A stretch of DNA of 53,914 bases from COE1 sp036310845 (GCA_036310845.1 JAXJRB010000226.1:1-53914), one strand, 5' to 3'. Counted from the stretch's first letter, positions 33,475 through 42,072 are shown. Numbers and translations: made by a program. Notes: a model not told the origin generated them from the letters alone.

Positions 33475-34317
33475 ATGGCGATTGAGTTAGTAACCAAATT
33501 TCAGCCCTATGTGGATGAAATGTTTACTACAGAAAGCAAGAAATCGATTTTAACAAATCAGGACTTTGATTGGAATGGTGCTCATACCGTGAAGGTGTAC
33601 AAGGTAAGTACGTCGGGAATGAATGACTATGGACGTAATGGCGCAACAGATGGCAATTGGAGCCGATACGGTGAAGTAAAGGACCTGGACGCATCGACGG
33701 AAGAGTTCACGTTAAAGAAAGATCGTTCGTTTACGTTTGCTATTGATAAGCTGGACACCAACGAGACAATACAGCAGGTACAGGCTGCATCTGCTTTGAG
33801 CAGACAGCAGCGCGAGGTTGTAATTCCAGAGGTTGACACCTATGTGTACGGTGTTATGTGTGAAGGTGCAGGACATAAGCCGGATGCGGTAGTATTAACC
33901 AGTGATAATATTTACACGGAGTTAATCAAGGCAGGCAATGCATTAGACAATGCAGAAGTTCCAGAAACACAGCGAGTGATTATTGTTACGCCTGACGTGT
34001 ATACGCTGATGAAGCAGTGTAAAGATATTATCATGGAGACTAACATCGGTAATGAGCTGCGTTTAAAAGGTGTTATCAGTAACCTTGACGGAGCTAATGT
34101 TGTAAAGGTTCCGGCCAAGAGATTACCGTCTAATTTTGGCTTTATGTTAGCGCATCCTTGTGCAACAGTAGCACCAACCAAACTAGAAGATTACAAAATT
34201 CACGAGGATCCACCAGGTATCAGTGGCTCGCTTGTAGAAGGACGTATTTGTTATGATGCATTTGTCTTAGACAATAAGAAGATGGCTATCTATTATCAGG
34301 AGCAGCCGGAAGCATAA
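33475..34317 (+). CDS. Major capsid protein-like
   Basis: 280 residues: ELVTKFQPYVDEMFTTESKK start, TVKVYKVSTSGMNDYGRN, TFAIDKLDTNE and a C-terminal RICYDAFVLDNKKMAIYY. The pattern matches capsid proteins of Firmicutes prophages, probably of the HK97 fold. Position right after a scaffold protein supports this. No protease gene is nearby, so a cleaved pro-head form is not expected. SD aggagatg precedes the ATG. Confidence 0.78.
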   Translation: MAIELVTKFQPYVDEMFTTESKKSILTNQDFDWNGAHTVKVYKVSTSGMNDYGRNGATDGNWSRYGEVKDLDASTEEFTLKKDRSFTFAIDKLDTNETIQQVQAASALSRQQREVVIPEVDTYVYGVMCEGAGHKPDAVVLTSDNIYTELIKAGNALDNAEVPETQRVIIVTPDVYTLMKQCKDIIMETNIGNELRLKGVISNLDGANVVKVPAKRLPSNFGFMLAHPCATVAPTKLEDYKIHEDPPGISGSLVEGRICYDAFVLDNKKMAIYYQEQPEA

Positions 34318-34380
34318 GGGTAAAAGGATAGTGCCATGGTGTAAGCCGTGGCATTATTTTATAGTATGGGAGGTGCTAGT

Positions 34381-34869
34381 ATGTCTTGTGATTTTAGGGA
34401 GTTAGAAGAGTTTAGAAATAAGATATTAGGATTAAGCCAGGAAAGCAGTGATAAGTTTATAAAGCAGGAAACGCAGAAAGTTGCTGCTATGGTTCTTGCT
34501 GAAACAGTGAAGCGAACACCAGTGGGGGATTATTCAGGCGGTGAATATGCCTGCAAGGGACAGGGGCAGGATAGAACCCATAAAGGCAATAAACAAGAAG
34601 GTATGCAGGGGGGAACATTGAGAAGGGGCTGGACAATGAGCGCCGCCAAGAAAGAAGGAAACGGCTATCAGGTAGATATTGAGAACCCTGTTGAATATGC
34701 ATCATATGTGGAATATGGCCATAGGAAAATGTCTAAGGGAGAGATGACAGGATTTGAAAGAGGACATTTTATGTTAACTGATGGAGTAAATGCGGTCAAA
34801 GCCAAAGCAGATAAAATGATATTGAATGACCTTAATACGTTTCTGGAAAAAGAAATAAACGGGAATTGA
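34381..34869 (+). CDS. HK97 gp10-like phage protein
   Basis: ATG 34381 with gggaggtg upstream. 162 residues with the gp10-family pattern: helical N-terminus, VKRTPVGDYSGG, GGTLRRGW and VEYASYVEYGHR, then a helical C-terminus. In tailed phages this family caps the connector or joins head to tail. Here it is the only head-tail-type gene, which is unusual. Confidence 0.87.
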   Translation: MSCDFRELEEFRNKILGLSQESSDKFIKQETQKVAAMVLAETVKRTPVGDYSGGEYACKGQGQDRTHKGNKQEGMQGGTLRRGWTMSAAKKEGNGYQVDIENPVEYASYVEYGHRKMSKGEMTGFERGHFMLTDGVNAVKAKADKMILNDLNTFLEKEINGN

Positions 34870-34888
34870 TATACTAGGAGCTGATGTC

Positions 34889-35752
34889 ATGACGAATGAA
34901 CAACTGGTTGCACTCATACAAGAGAATCATAATGTATCTGATAATATGCTTGCTCTATGGCAGCAGAATCAGGGACTGATAGCGAGTATTGCATTGAAGT
35001 ATGCAGGATATGAAGAACTGGAGGATTTGAAGCAACAGGGCTATATAGGCTTGTGCAGTGCCGTAGAAGGTTATAAAGCAAGTGAAGGTGTACCATTTGT
35101 AAATTATGCTTCTTTTTGGATAAGACAGTCAATGCAGAGGTATATTAATGAATGTGGTAACATTGTGAGGCTTCCCAGTGGCACAAGAGAGCTTTTGACA
35201 AGATTTAGGCGGTTTAGTGCTGCCATGGTGTCAGAATACGGCAGAGAGCCGACAGATGAAGAAACACAGCGCTATCTAGGTATCAGTGAAAGCAGCATGG
35301 AGCGATTGCATAAGGCAGAGCTTATTGATAGAATAAAGAGCATAGACTTGCCGATCAGTGAGGACTCAGACTGTTATCTGTATGACATGATACCAGGGAA
35401 GGATGACACGGAGTCAGAGGCAACAGACAATGTTGAATTGCAAAAGATAAAGGTTGTGTTGTGGGAGCTGGTGGAAGAATTGCCCGGGCAGCAGCCGGAT
35501 ATCATCAAGGCACGGTATCAGGAAGAAATGACAATGAAGTCAGTAGGGGAACTGCTGGATATCAGCAGGAACGAAGTAAGAGCATTGCACGACAAGGCTC
35601 TTGTAAGGCTTAGAATGTCCAGAAGGTCACCTATCCTAAAATCCTTCATGTATGATTATATAATCGATGCAGAGGCACGTAGGGGTATCGGAGTGAATAC
35701 ATTCAAACGAACATGGACGAGCGCGACGGAGCACGTAGCATTAAAAATATGA
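34889..35752 (+). CDS. Element-encoded sigma-70 family sigma factor
   Basis: 287 residues with region 2 (LIASIALKYAGYEELEDLKQ QGYIGLCSAVEGYK ... FVNYASFWIRQSMQRYI), a region 3-like part (VRLPSGTRELLTRFRRF ... TDEETQRYLGIS) and region 4 HTH (MKSVGELLDISRNEVRALHD KALVRLR). All promoter-binding parts are present, so it could direct RNA polymerase to element or helper-phage promoters. It is the last gene, 20 bases after the gp10-like gene. The C-terminal 40 residues are an unmatched extension. Confidence 0.92.
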   Translation: MTNEQLVALIQENHNVSDNMLALWQQNQGLIASIALKYAGYEELEDLKQQGYIGLCSAVEGYKASEGVPFVNYASFWIRQSMQRYINECGNIVRLPSGTRELLTRFRRFSAAMVSEYGREPTDEETQRYLGISESSMERLHKAELIDRIKSIDLPISEDSDCYLYDMIPGKDDTESEATDNVELQKIKVVLWELVEELPGQQPDIIKARYQEEMTMKSVGELLDISRNEVRALHDKALVRLRMSRRSPILKSFMYDYIIDAEARRGIGVNTFKRTWTSATEHVALKI

Positions 35753-35757
35753 CGGTT

Positions 35758-35795
35758 AGAGCAATCTGTACACACTTGCAGGTTGCTTTATTTAT
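35758..35795 (+). terminator. Terminator after the element sigma gene
   Basis: Stem agcaatctg / caggttgct (with G-U) followed by ttatttatg. Confidence 0.6.
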
Positions 35796-35802
35796 GTTCG
35801 TC

Positions 35803-35822
35803 ACTAGTGACAAGCTAGTGAC
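35803..35822. repeat. Integrase arm-type repeats, right end (2 copies)
   Basis: ctagtgac at 35804 and 35815, 11 bp apart and in the same orientation as the three left-end copies. Confidence 0.7.
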
Positions 35823-35868
35823 AAGGGAACACTGAAATGGTTGATAATATGGACTTTTAAGAAATACC

Positions 35869-35888
35869 AGCCTTACATTTACCTTAAA
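35869..35888. other. Right attachment core (attR candidate)
   Basis: agccttacatttaccttaaa, identical to 26307-26326. It lies 84 bases before the response regulator start codon. Removing the element would leave a ~196-bp divergent intergenic region with one copy. Confidence 0.7.
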
Positions 35889-35972
35889 TCTGATAAAACA
35901 GACATATTTTTCATTTATTTTCTGTTATACTGTGAAGTATGAAAAAGCCAAAAATGGAAGGTATGAATAGAA

Positions 35973-36668
35973 ATGAATTTATATGATAGCAATATTTTAA
36001 TTGTAGATGATGAACCGGCACTAAGAGAAATGGTGCAGGAGCTTTTGGAAAAGGAAGGATATTTACATATTGATACAGCAAAGGATTGCAGACAGGCAAG
36101 AGAGCTTTTGGGTAATAAGAAATACCATATGGTTTTATTAGATATTATGTTGCCGGATGGTGATGGCTTTTCGTTGTATGAGGAGTTAAAGAAAGGAGAG
36201 AAATCACAGATACCAGTTATCTTTTTATCCGCAAGGGATGAAGATTATGCAAGACTACGAGGTCTCGGACTTGGCGCAGATGATTATATTACAAAGCCTT
36301 TTCTGCCGCAGGAGCTATTGCTTCGAATGAAGGCTGTGCTCAAGCGTACCTATAGGATAGAAGAAAAGTTGGAACAGACGCAGATTGGTGAAGTAGTGAT
36401 TGATTGGGAAGCAGGAACGTTAACCTCACCGAAGGAAAGCTATATGCTGACAGCCAAAGAGTATACCTTATTAAAGAAGCTTTGTGACAATCGTGGCAAG
36501 ATTCTTTCCATGAATATATTGTGTGATACGTTATGGCCAGATGGAAGCTATGGCTATGAGAATTCGCTTATGGTACACATGAGAAGACTGCGTGAAAAGA
36601 TAGAGGAAAATCCATCAAAGCCGGAGTATCTGGTAACAGTGCGAGGACTTGGATATAAGTTGAAATAA
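35973..36668 (+). CDS. OmpR-family response regulator
   Basis: 231 residues: acidic pocket VDDEP, phospho-acceptor Asp in VLLDIMLPDGDGF, Lys in ITKPF, and a C-terminal winged helix (MLTAKEYTLLKKLCDNRGKI ... LMVHMRRLREKI ... TVRGLGYKL). It forms an operon with the kinase 56 bases downstream. The likely original target is the LanF-like ABC operon on the other side of the integrated element. A promoter-like ttattttctgttatact lies just upstream (about 35915-35935). Confidence 0.94.
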   Translation: MNLYDSNILIVDDEPALREMVQELLEKEGYLHIDTAKDCRQARELLGNKKYHMVLLDIMLPDGDGFSLYEELKKGEKSQIPVIFLSARDEDYARLRGLGLGADDYITKPFLPQELLLRMKAVLKRTYRIEEKLEQTQIGEVVIDWEAGTLTSPKESYMLTAKEYTLLKKLCDNRGKILSMNILCDTLWPDGSYGYENSLMVHMRRLREKIEENPSKPEYLVTVRGLGYKLK

Positions 36669-36724
36669 TCGGTGATAGGTTATATTGAAAACCGTAGATA
36701 ACAGTAGAAAGGTATACAGATATT

Positions 36725-37945
36725 ATGGGCAGAGTAAGAAAAGTAACGGCATATTTCATGATACTAGGGTTTACCCTATGTTTTCTTTTGGTTGGGAATT
36801 TGATTTTCATATTTCTTATAGGTCAGAAGACAGGTAATGAAAAAGCGTATGTACATCCGGGGAAAATTGCAGAATGTCTGATTCAGAAAACCGATGGTAC
36901 CTATGAAATGTCAGAGGAAGGAATTGAAAGAATCGATGCATATCATGGGTTTGCTATGTTGATCAGTGATTCTGGTGAAGTTGTATGGGAATATAAGTTG
37001 CCCGGGGATCTTCCGCATCAATATGAACGAAAGGATATTGCTGCTTTGGCAAGGTGGTATTTGAAGGGGTATCCGGTTTCTATACACATTCTGGAGGATG
37101 ATATTTTTGTGGTAGGAAGCCCCAAGAATACTATTTGGAAATATAATGTAATGTTTTCCATAGAGACAGTGGAAGCGTATATGTATTATCTTCCTTTGGT
37201 GGGTGTGGTGGATATAGTGATATTAGTGTTAGTTCCTATCTTTTTGCTACGAAGAGATTTGCGTAAAAAGGAACAGATGCGTACCACGTGGATTGCGGGA
37301 ATTTCGCATGATATTCGTACACCGCTTGCGCTGGTGCTTGGAGATGCAGAGAATATCCGACAAGGATGTGCAGAGACTTTGCCAGAGCTTGCAAAAAGGG
37401 CAGAGCGTATTGAAGAGCAGGTAATCCGGGTTCGTACGCTGGTTACCAATCTAAATACGGATAATAAGCTGACCTTTGGAATGGGAAAATGGAAGTGTGA
37501 AGAGATAACATTGGCAGCAGTGGTAAGAGAAGTGCTTTGCGACATGATAAATCGAGAGCCGGGAGAACAGTATGAGTTTGACATAATAATTGATGAGGAA
37601 GCAGAAAAGCAGGTTGTCAAAGGAGACAGGGAGCTTATCAAACGAATGCTTGAAAATCTGATAGGAAATGCCATTTGCCATAATCCTAAGGGTTGTTATA
37701 TCGTGGTAAGACTTCAAAAGGATAAAAGACTAATTATTGCTGATAATGGCGGTGGAGTCACAAAGGAGCAGCTAAGGAGCATGCGAAAGCCGTTGTTCAT
37801 GGAAACACTTGGGGAGCATGGATTAGGGATTCGTTTGGTAAAAAGGATTGTGAAAGTGCACCATTGGAAGATTCGGTTTCGGCAAAATGGCAATAGTGGG
37901 TTATGGTGTGAGATTGAGATGAGAGGATGGAGAAGAGTAAAATGA
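36725..37945 (+). CDS. Sensor histidine kinase
   Basis: 406 residues: membrane helix (about 8-32), a ~120-residue outer sensing domain, second helix (about 155-175), HisKA with phospho-His in AGISHDIRTPLALVLGD, and HATPase with N-box ENLIGNAICH, G1 ADNGGGVT and G2 GEHGLGIRLVKR. This architecture is common in kinases partnered with lantibiotic-responsive regulators. Its stop overlaps the next start (ATGA), so the MBL protein is coupled. Confidence 0.94.
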   Translation: MGRVRKVTAYFMILGFTLCFLLVGNLIFIFLIGQKTGNEKAYVHPGKIAECLIQKTDGTYEMSEEGIERIDAYHGFAMLISDSGEVVWEYKLPGDLPHQYERKDIAALARWYLKGYPVSIHILEDDIFVVGSPKNTIWKYNVMFSIETVEAYMYYLPLVGVVDIVILVLVPIFLLRRDLRKKEQMRTTWIAGISHDIRTPLALVLGDAENIRQGCAETLPELAKRAERIEEQVIRVRTLVTNLNTDNKLTFGMGKWKCEEITLAAVVREVLCDMINREPGEQYEFDIIIDEEAEKQVVKGDRELIKRMLENLIGNAICHNPKGCYIVVRLQKDKRLIIADNGGGVTKEQLRSMRKPLFMETLGEHGLGIRLVKRIVKVHHWKIRFRQNGNSGLWCEIEMRGWRRVK

Positions 37946-38670
37946 TAAATATTACCTACATCGGTCATAGCGGTTTTTTCATAGAAACGGAGACGGCATG
38001 CTTTCTTTTTGATTACTATCAGGGAGAGATTCCATCACTGAATAAGGACAAGCCGTTCGTTGTGTTCGTCAGTCACGGACATGCAGACCATTATAATTCT
38101 GCCATTTTTGAGCTTGTTAATCAGCATCCGTCAGTACAGTTTATTCTTCCAAAAGGAACACAGATTAAAAAATATGTGTTAGAATACGAAGAACGAGGAA
38201 TAAACTTGTCCAAGCATTTGATGTTAGTAAAGAAAAATGAAGTATATGATGTTGCATTATCAAATGGAAAAACGTTAACCACTACCACTCTTAAATCTAC
38301 GGATTTAGGAGTGGCATATATATTGGACTTTGAAGGAAAAACTTACTACCATGCAGGTGACTTGAATCTTTGGTTATGGGAAGGGGAAACAGCAGAGTAT
38401 AATGAAAATATGACAAGGAAATACTTTACCCAGTTAGAAAAGGTAAAAGGAAAAGAGATAGATGTTGCGTTTGTGCCGCTTGATTCCAGACAGGGGAAGT
38501 ACGCTTTGGCAGGAATGGAAAGTTTTTTGGAATATACTACGACAAAGCATGTTTTTCCTATGCATATGTGGGAGGAATATCATATCATTACAGAATTTCT
38601 TGAAAAACATCCGGAGTATGATGCAAGCATAGTGAAAATAGAGTGTGAGGGACAGGAATTTCGAATATAA
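37942..38670 (+). CDS. MBL-fold metal-dependent hydrolase
   Basis: ATG 37942 overlaps the kinase stop by four bases; ATG 37927 is less likely. 242 residues with the metallo-beta-lactamase motif SHGHADHYN, an Asp in HAGDLNLW and a final metal-site His in FPMHMWEEYH. It resembles the UlaG/YcjG-like branch (cytoplasmic hydrolases). The substrate is unknown, and its coupling to a two-component system is unusual. Confidence 0.85.
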   Translation: MINITYIGHSGFFIETETACFLFDYYQGEIPSLNKDKPFVVFVSHGHADHYNSAIFELVNQHPSVQFILPKGTQIKKYVLEYEERGINLSKHLMLVKKNEVYDVALSNGKTLTTTTLKSTDLGVAYILDFEGKTYYHAGDLNLWLWEGETAEYNENMTRKYFTQLEKVKGKEIDVAFVPLDSRQGKYALAGMESFLEYTTTKHVFPMHMWEEYHIITEFLEKHPEYDASIVKIECEGQEFRI

Positions 38671-38678
38671 TATAGTGT

Positions 38679-38708
38679 AGTGCAAGCTACTGAGCTTGCA
38701 CTTTTTAT
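38679..38708 (+). terminator. Intrinsic terminator of the TCS-MBL operon
   Basis: A perfect 10-bp stem agtgcaagct / agcttgcact followed by tttttat. Confidence 0.93.
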
Positions 38709-38801
38709 AATACGATGATGTATGTATATGTAGGCATTAGTGATTTCTTAACTGATTCTTAACCAAGACATTGTTATAATTTAAAAGCGTTGGAGGTATC
38801 T

Positions 38802-39860
38802 ATGCACAAAGGATATAAAAAGTTAGTAAGTATTATTTTTACGATAGGAATCATTGGTGTTTTCTTTCTAATCAGTCTGGTGCTTGAGAACACTTTGGAT
38901 GCAGATACATTAATACCGGCAATCTTTACACTTGCAGTATTCTTAATTTCTTTAATAACAGACGGACTGATCTATGGAATCGTAGCCTCATTACTTAGTG
39001 TATTGGCTTTGAATTTCGCGTTTACTTTTCCATATTTCAAATTTAATTTTAGCATACCGGAAAATATGATATCGGCAATCATTATGCTGGTGATTACTGT
39101 TATGTCTAGTACGCTTGCTTCTCAGGTAAAGCAGCAGGAGAAGATTAAGGCAGAAACAGCTCATGAAAAGATGAGAGGAAATCTGTTACGTGCTGTGTCA
39201 CATGATCTTCGTACGCCTCTTACAACTATTTATGGCTCTAGTTCTGCTATTATTGATAAATATGATTATTTGTCGAGAGAACAGTTAATACAGCTTGCTA
39301 CTGGAATTAGGGAAGATTCTCAGTGGTTAATTCGTATGGTAGAGAATTTATTATCCGTAACAAGAATTGATAATGGCAAGGTTAAAATTATTATGACTTC
39401 AACTGTGTTGGAGGAGCTCATAGATGCGGTTCTGATTAAGTTCAAAAAGCGTTATCCGGAACAGAAAATAGTGGTTGATATTCCGGATGAATTTATCAGT
39501 ATTCCTATGGATGCTGTCTTAATAGAACAGGTAATTGTCAATATATTGGAAAATGCGGTGCAGCATGCGACAGGAATGACAGAGCTTACATTAAAGGTGT
39601 TTGTAGTTGGAAAGAATGCGATTTTTGAAATATTAGATAATGGTTGTGGCATAGAGAGAGAACGGTTAGCACATATATTTGAAGGCTTCTTTGAGACAAA
39701 GGATGCACCGATTGATAGTCAGAAGAACAATATGGGAATAGGTTTATCGGTGTGTGCTTCGATTATTAAGGCACATAATGGAAGTATAACCGCAGAAAAC
39801 CGAAGAGGAGGCGGCTGTTGTTTCCGTTTTGCATTAAACATGGAGGAAGAGCATGTGTAA
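38802..39860 (+). CDS. Short KdpD-type histidine kinase (no N-terminal KdpD/USP domains)
   Basis: ATG 38802 is used (ggagg at about 38791-38795). 352 residues: four closely spaced membrane helices as in the DUF4118 segment of KdpD (FTFPYFKFNFSIPENMISAI is characteristic), then HisKA (RAVSHDLRTPLTTIYGSSSA) and HATPase (ENAVQHAT, DNGCGIERERL, GIGLSVCASIIKAHNG). The N-terminal ~400 residues of classical KdpD, which bind c-di-AMP or sense potassium, are missing. It overlaps the regulator by 8 bases. It probably senses potassium or envelope state. Confidence 0.9.
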   Translation: MHKGYKKLVSIIFTIGIIGVFFLISLVLENTLDADTLIPAIFTLAVFLISLITDGLIYGIVASLLSVLALNFAFTFPYFKFNFSIPENMISAIIMLVITVMSSTLASQVKQQEKIKAETAHEKMRGNLLRAVSHDLRTPLTTIYGSSSAIIDKYDYLSREQLIQLATGIREDSQWLIRMVENLLSVTRIDNGKVKIIMTSTVLEELIDAVLIKFKKRYPEQKIVVDIPDEFISIPMDAVLIEQVIVNILENAVQHATGMTELTLKVFVVGKNAIFEILDNGCGIERERLAHIFEGFFETKDAPIDSQKNNMGIGLSVCASIIKAHNGSITAENRRGGGCCFRFALNMEEEHV

Positions 39861-40566
39861 CAAGCATAAGATTTTAATTATTGAGGATGAGATTAATATT
39901 TCCAATTTTGTTAAGACTGTTTTAGAGACGAATGATTATCAAGTGTTGGTTGCACAAAATGGAGCAATGGGTAAGACCTTATTTTGTTCTCATAATCCGG
40001 ATCTTGTTATTCTTGATTTGGGATTGCCTGATATGGATGGATGTGAATTTATTCAAATGACAAGAGAGCTGTCTGCTATACCGATTATTGTATTGTCGGC
40101 AAGAACGAATGAAGCAGATAAGGTAGAAGCACTGGATTTAGGGGCAAATGATTACATTACAAAGCCCTTTGGAACCAATGAGCTATTAGCAAGAGTGCGT
40201 GCAACATTGCGAACAAGCAGATACCAAGGAGCAGGAGACAGACAGTTTCGTAAGAAAGTACAAATCCAAAATATGGTCATTGAGTATGAAGCAAGAAGAG
40301 TTACGATAGATAAGCACGAAATAAAATTGACGCAGACAGAATATAATATTATAGAGCTGCTTTCTGTGCATGCAGGAAGAGTACTTACTTATTCTGAGAT
40401 TATTAAAAAAATATGGGGATATTCGGATTCGGGAAGTACGAAGAAGCTACAGGTTAATATGGCAAACATTCGAAAGAAACTGGGAGAACAGCCAGGAGAA
40501 TATCGTTATATTTTAAATGAATTAGGTGTTGGCTATCGAATGAATGCGGATAATGAGGAGAGATAG
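39853..40566 (+). CDS. KdpE-like response regulator
   Basis: 237 residues: EDE pocket, Asp in VILDLGLPDMDG, Lys in ITKPF, and a winged helix ending EYRYILNELGVGYRM. It matches KdpE in length and in the linker. It is translationally coupled to the short KdpD. No kdpFABC or other potassium transporter lies in the window, so the target is elsewhere. Confidence 0.92.
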   Translation: MCNKHKILIIEDEINISNFVKTVLETNDYQVLVAQNGAMGKTLFCSHNPDLVILDLGLPDMDGCEFIQMTRELSAIPIIVLSARTNEADKVEALDLGANDYITKPFGTNELLARVRATLRTSRYQGAGDRQFRKKVQIQNMVIEYEARRVTIDKHEIKLTQTEYNIIELLSVHAGRVLTYSEIIKKIWGYSDSGSTKKLQVNMANIRKKLGEQPGEYRYILNELGVGYRMNADNEER

Positions 40567-40702
40567 AGGGAAGAAGTTCTTTATATATGATAAGTTTGCA
40601 GAGTTTGTACTCAGAGATAAGGGAAAAGTAGAAGAGTTGGAAGGCTTCTATTTGATGAATATTAAGCCAATGAATTCGGATAAGCTTGGTGTATCAAAAT
40701 AA
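40553..40702 (+). CDS. Small unknown protein overlapping kdpE end (49 aa)
   Basis: An ATG at 40553, 14 bases before the end of the regulator gene, opens a 49-codon frame beginning MRRDRGKKFFIYDKFAEFVL and ending MNIKPMNSDKLGVSK, followed 14 bases later by a terminator. It is basic with a regular heptad-like hydrophobic pattern. The overlap suits coupled translation, but the ribosome site is weak, so it may be a remnant. No family recognised. Confidence 0.5.
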   Translation: MRRDRGKKFFIYDKFAEFVLRDKGKVEELEGFYLMNIKPMNSDKLGVSK

Positions 40703-40716
40703 GAAGTTGGTTTTAG

Positions 40717-40752
40717 GGCTGTAAAAAGGAAATATCTTTTTTACAGCCTTTG
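40717..40752 (+). terminator. Intrinsic terminator of the Kdp-like operon
   Basis: Stem ggctgtaaaaag / ctttttacagcc followed by tttgttg. Confidence 0.85.
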
Positions 40753-40839
40753 TTGTGTAATATTGTGATTGTTGACATAATACAGTATAATTACGCTATA
40801 TAGTCTAAAACATTTTAGGTATAGGGGAATGAGTAAAAG

Positions 40840-42072
40840 GTGAAGGATATAGAATTACTAAAAATAGAAAAACAGGAACAGAATAAATGGGATAAATTTG
40901 TGAAAGCGGAAAAGCAACATTATGTACAGTTTATGTTGGAACGTTTTTTGAAAGGTATGGTTTCGTGTGAAGATTTGATACAGACTGTAGGAAACCTAGG
41001 GAATGGAAATGTTGATGAACATTTTTTTATAGGACTAAAAGTGGACCTGGATATATTATCTAAAATAGAAGAACAAGATGTTTTTTATAAGAGAAAACAA
41101 GAATTTTTAAAAGAGCTGGAAATACAGTTAAAGAAGGAATACTCTATATGGGTTATAGACCAAAGTGATGAGAGCAGAGTTTATTTAGTAGATAACCAAG
41201 AATGTAGTGATACTCAGGGAATAAAATATTTGATTCAACAAATACAGGAAAAGTTTGATGTAGAGCTGATATATGCAGTAAGTGAAGGTTATCCCGGTAT
41301 TCAGGGAGTGAAGGAGGCATATACAAAGGCGAGGGAATTATTTGATATAAAGTATGAAGAAGGAAACAAAATACTGATTGGCCTGGATAGCCAAGAGAAA
41401 TGGGAAGAAGAGCTGTGTTCCATAGATATTGAAAAAGATATTCTTACAGAATTGAGAAGAAATGATGTGATAGAAATGAAAAAGAACTTTATTCGTTTTA
41501 TCTATAGTTTATCGGATAATGAATTGCTCAATAAAATGTATATACATCAATTAGGGGTTAGAACAGAGGTGCTCTTAGGGAATTCATATGGATTGACAAC
41601 TGCGGTACAAAAGGGTTATCAGGATTTTTATCAGTCAATAGATCGTTGTACAGATGCAAAGCTTGCAGATATTTTATACAAGCTGCTTCAATTTGTCATA
41701 CGTGAAAGAGAAGCGATGGTTCCTGAACATATAGAGAAGCATCAATATATAGAAAGTGCCTGTGAATATATTAGGCATCATTTGAATAATGAAGAATTGT
41801 CTATTGCAGAAGTGGCAGAACATGTTTTTTTGAATCAAGTGTACTTTGGGAGATTATTTAAGCAGGTTATGAATATGTCGTTTAAAAAGTACTTGCTAAA
41901 AACCAGATTAGAGCATGCACGACAACTGCTGGAAGACACGGAAGATAGTATTAATGATATTTGTGCAAAAGTAGGGATGGCAAATCCTTCGTATTTTTCA
42001 AAGCTATTTAAGCAGGAAATGGGAGTGTTACCAAGTGAGTATAAAAGGAATCAAATATTCAAAGTAAAATAG
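40840..42072 (+). CDS. AraC-family transcription regulator
   Basis: GTG 40840. 410 residues: the C-terminal ~100 form the double-HTH AraC domain (ESACEYIRHHLNNEELSIAE VAEHVFLNQVYFGRLFKQVM ... DICAKVGMANPSYFSKLFKQ). The N-terminal 290 residues resemble the middle region of YesN-like regulators but lack a receiver, so input is probably a ligand or protein contact. It stands alone just upstream of the maltodextrin-type operon, which it may activate. A TTGACA-like element lies near 40771. Confidence 0.88.
   Translation: MKDIELLKIEKQEQNKWDKFVKAEKQHYVQFMLERFLKGMVSCEDLIQTVGNLGNGNVDEHFFIGLKVDLDILSKIEEQDVFYKRKQEFLKELEIQLKKEYSIWVIDQSDESRVYLVDNQECSDTQGIKYLIQQIQEKFDVELIYAVSEGYPGIQGVKEAYTKARELFDIKYEEGNKILIGLDSQEKWEEELCSIDIEKDILTELRRNDVIEMKKNFIRFIYSLSDNELLNKMYIHQLGVRTEVLLGNSYGLTTAVQKGYQDFYQSIDRCTDAKLADILYKLLQFVIREREAMVPEHIEKHQYIESACEYIRHHLNNEELSIAEVAEHVFLNQVYFGRLFKQVMNMSFKKYLLKTRLEHARQLLEDTEDSINDICAKVGMANPSYFSKLFKQEMGVLPSEYKRNQIFKVK

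Larger units (their letters stand above)
26307..35868. mobile_element. Integrated ~9.6-kb phage-satellite-like element
   Basis: Bounded by an identical 20-bp direct repeat (agccttacatttaccttaaa). Order from the left: integrase, type I toxin-like locus, repressor (all minus strand), divergent + strand early operon of small HTH-like proteins, ERF recombinase, replication-like genes with iteron-like repeats, then scaffold, capsid, gp10-like protein and sigma factor. The early/late, phage-style order and single integrase argue for a phage-derived element. Portal, terminase, protease, tail and lysis genes are missing, so independent virion production is not expected. By eye the base use in parts is more GC-rich than the flanks. 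Alternative: a defective prophage reduced by deletion. Confidence 0.82.

Noticed and set aside
26426..35825. The 20-bp direct repeat actagtgacaagctagtgac as the att core
   Set aside because: It is a direct repeat at both ends, but it is made of phased ctagtgac octamers (three left, two right) lying inside a second, non-repetitive 20-bp direct repeat. Phased octamers fit arm sites better. It remains the fallback if junction sequencing disagrees.
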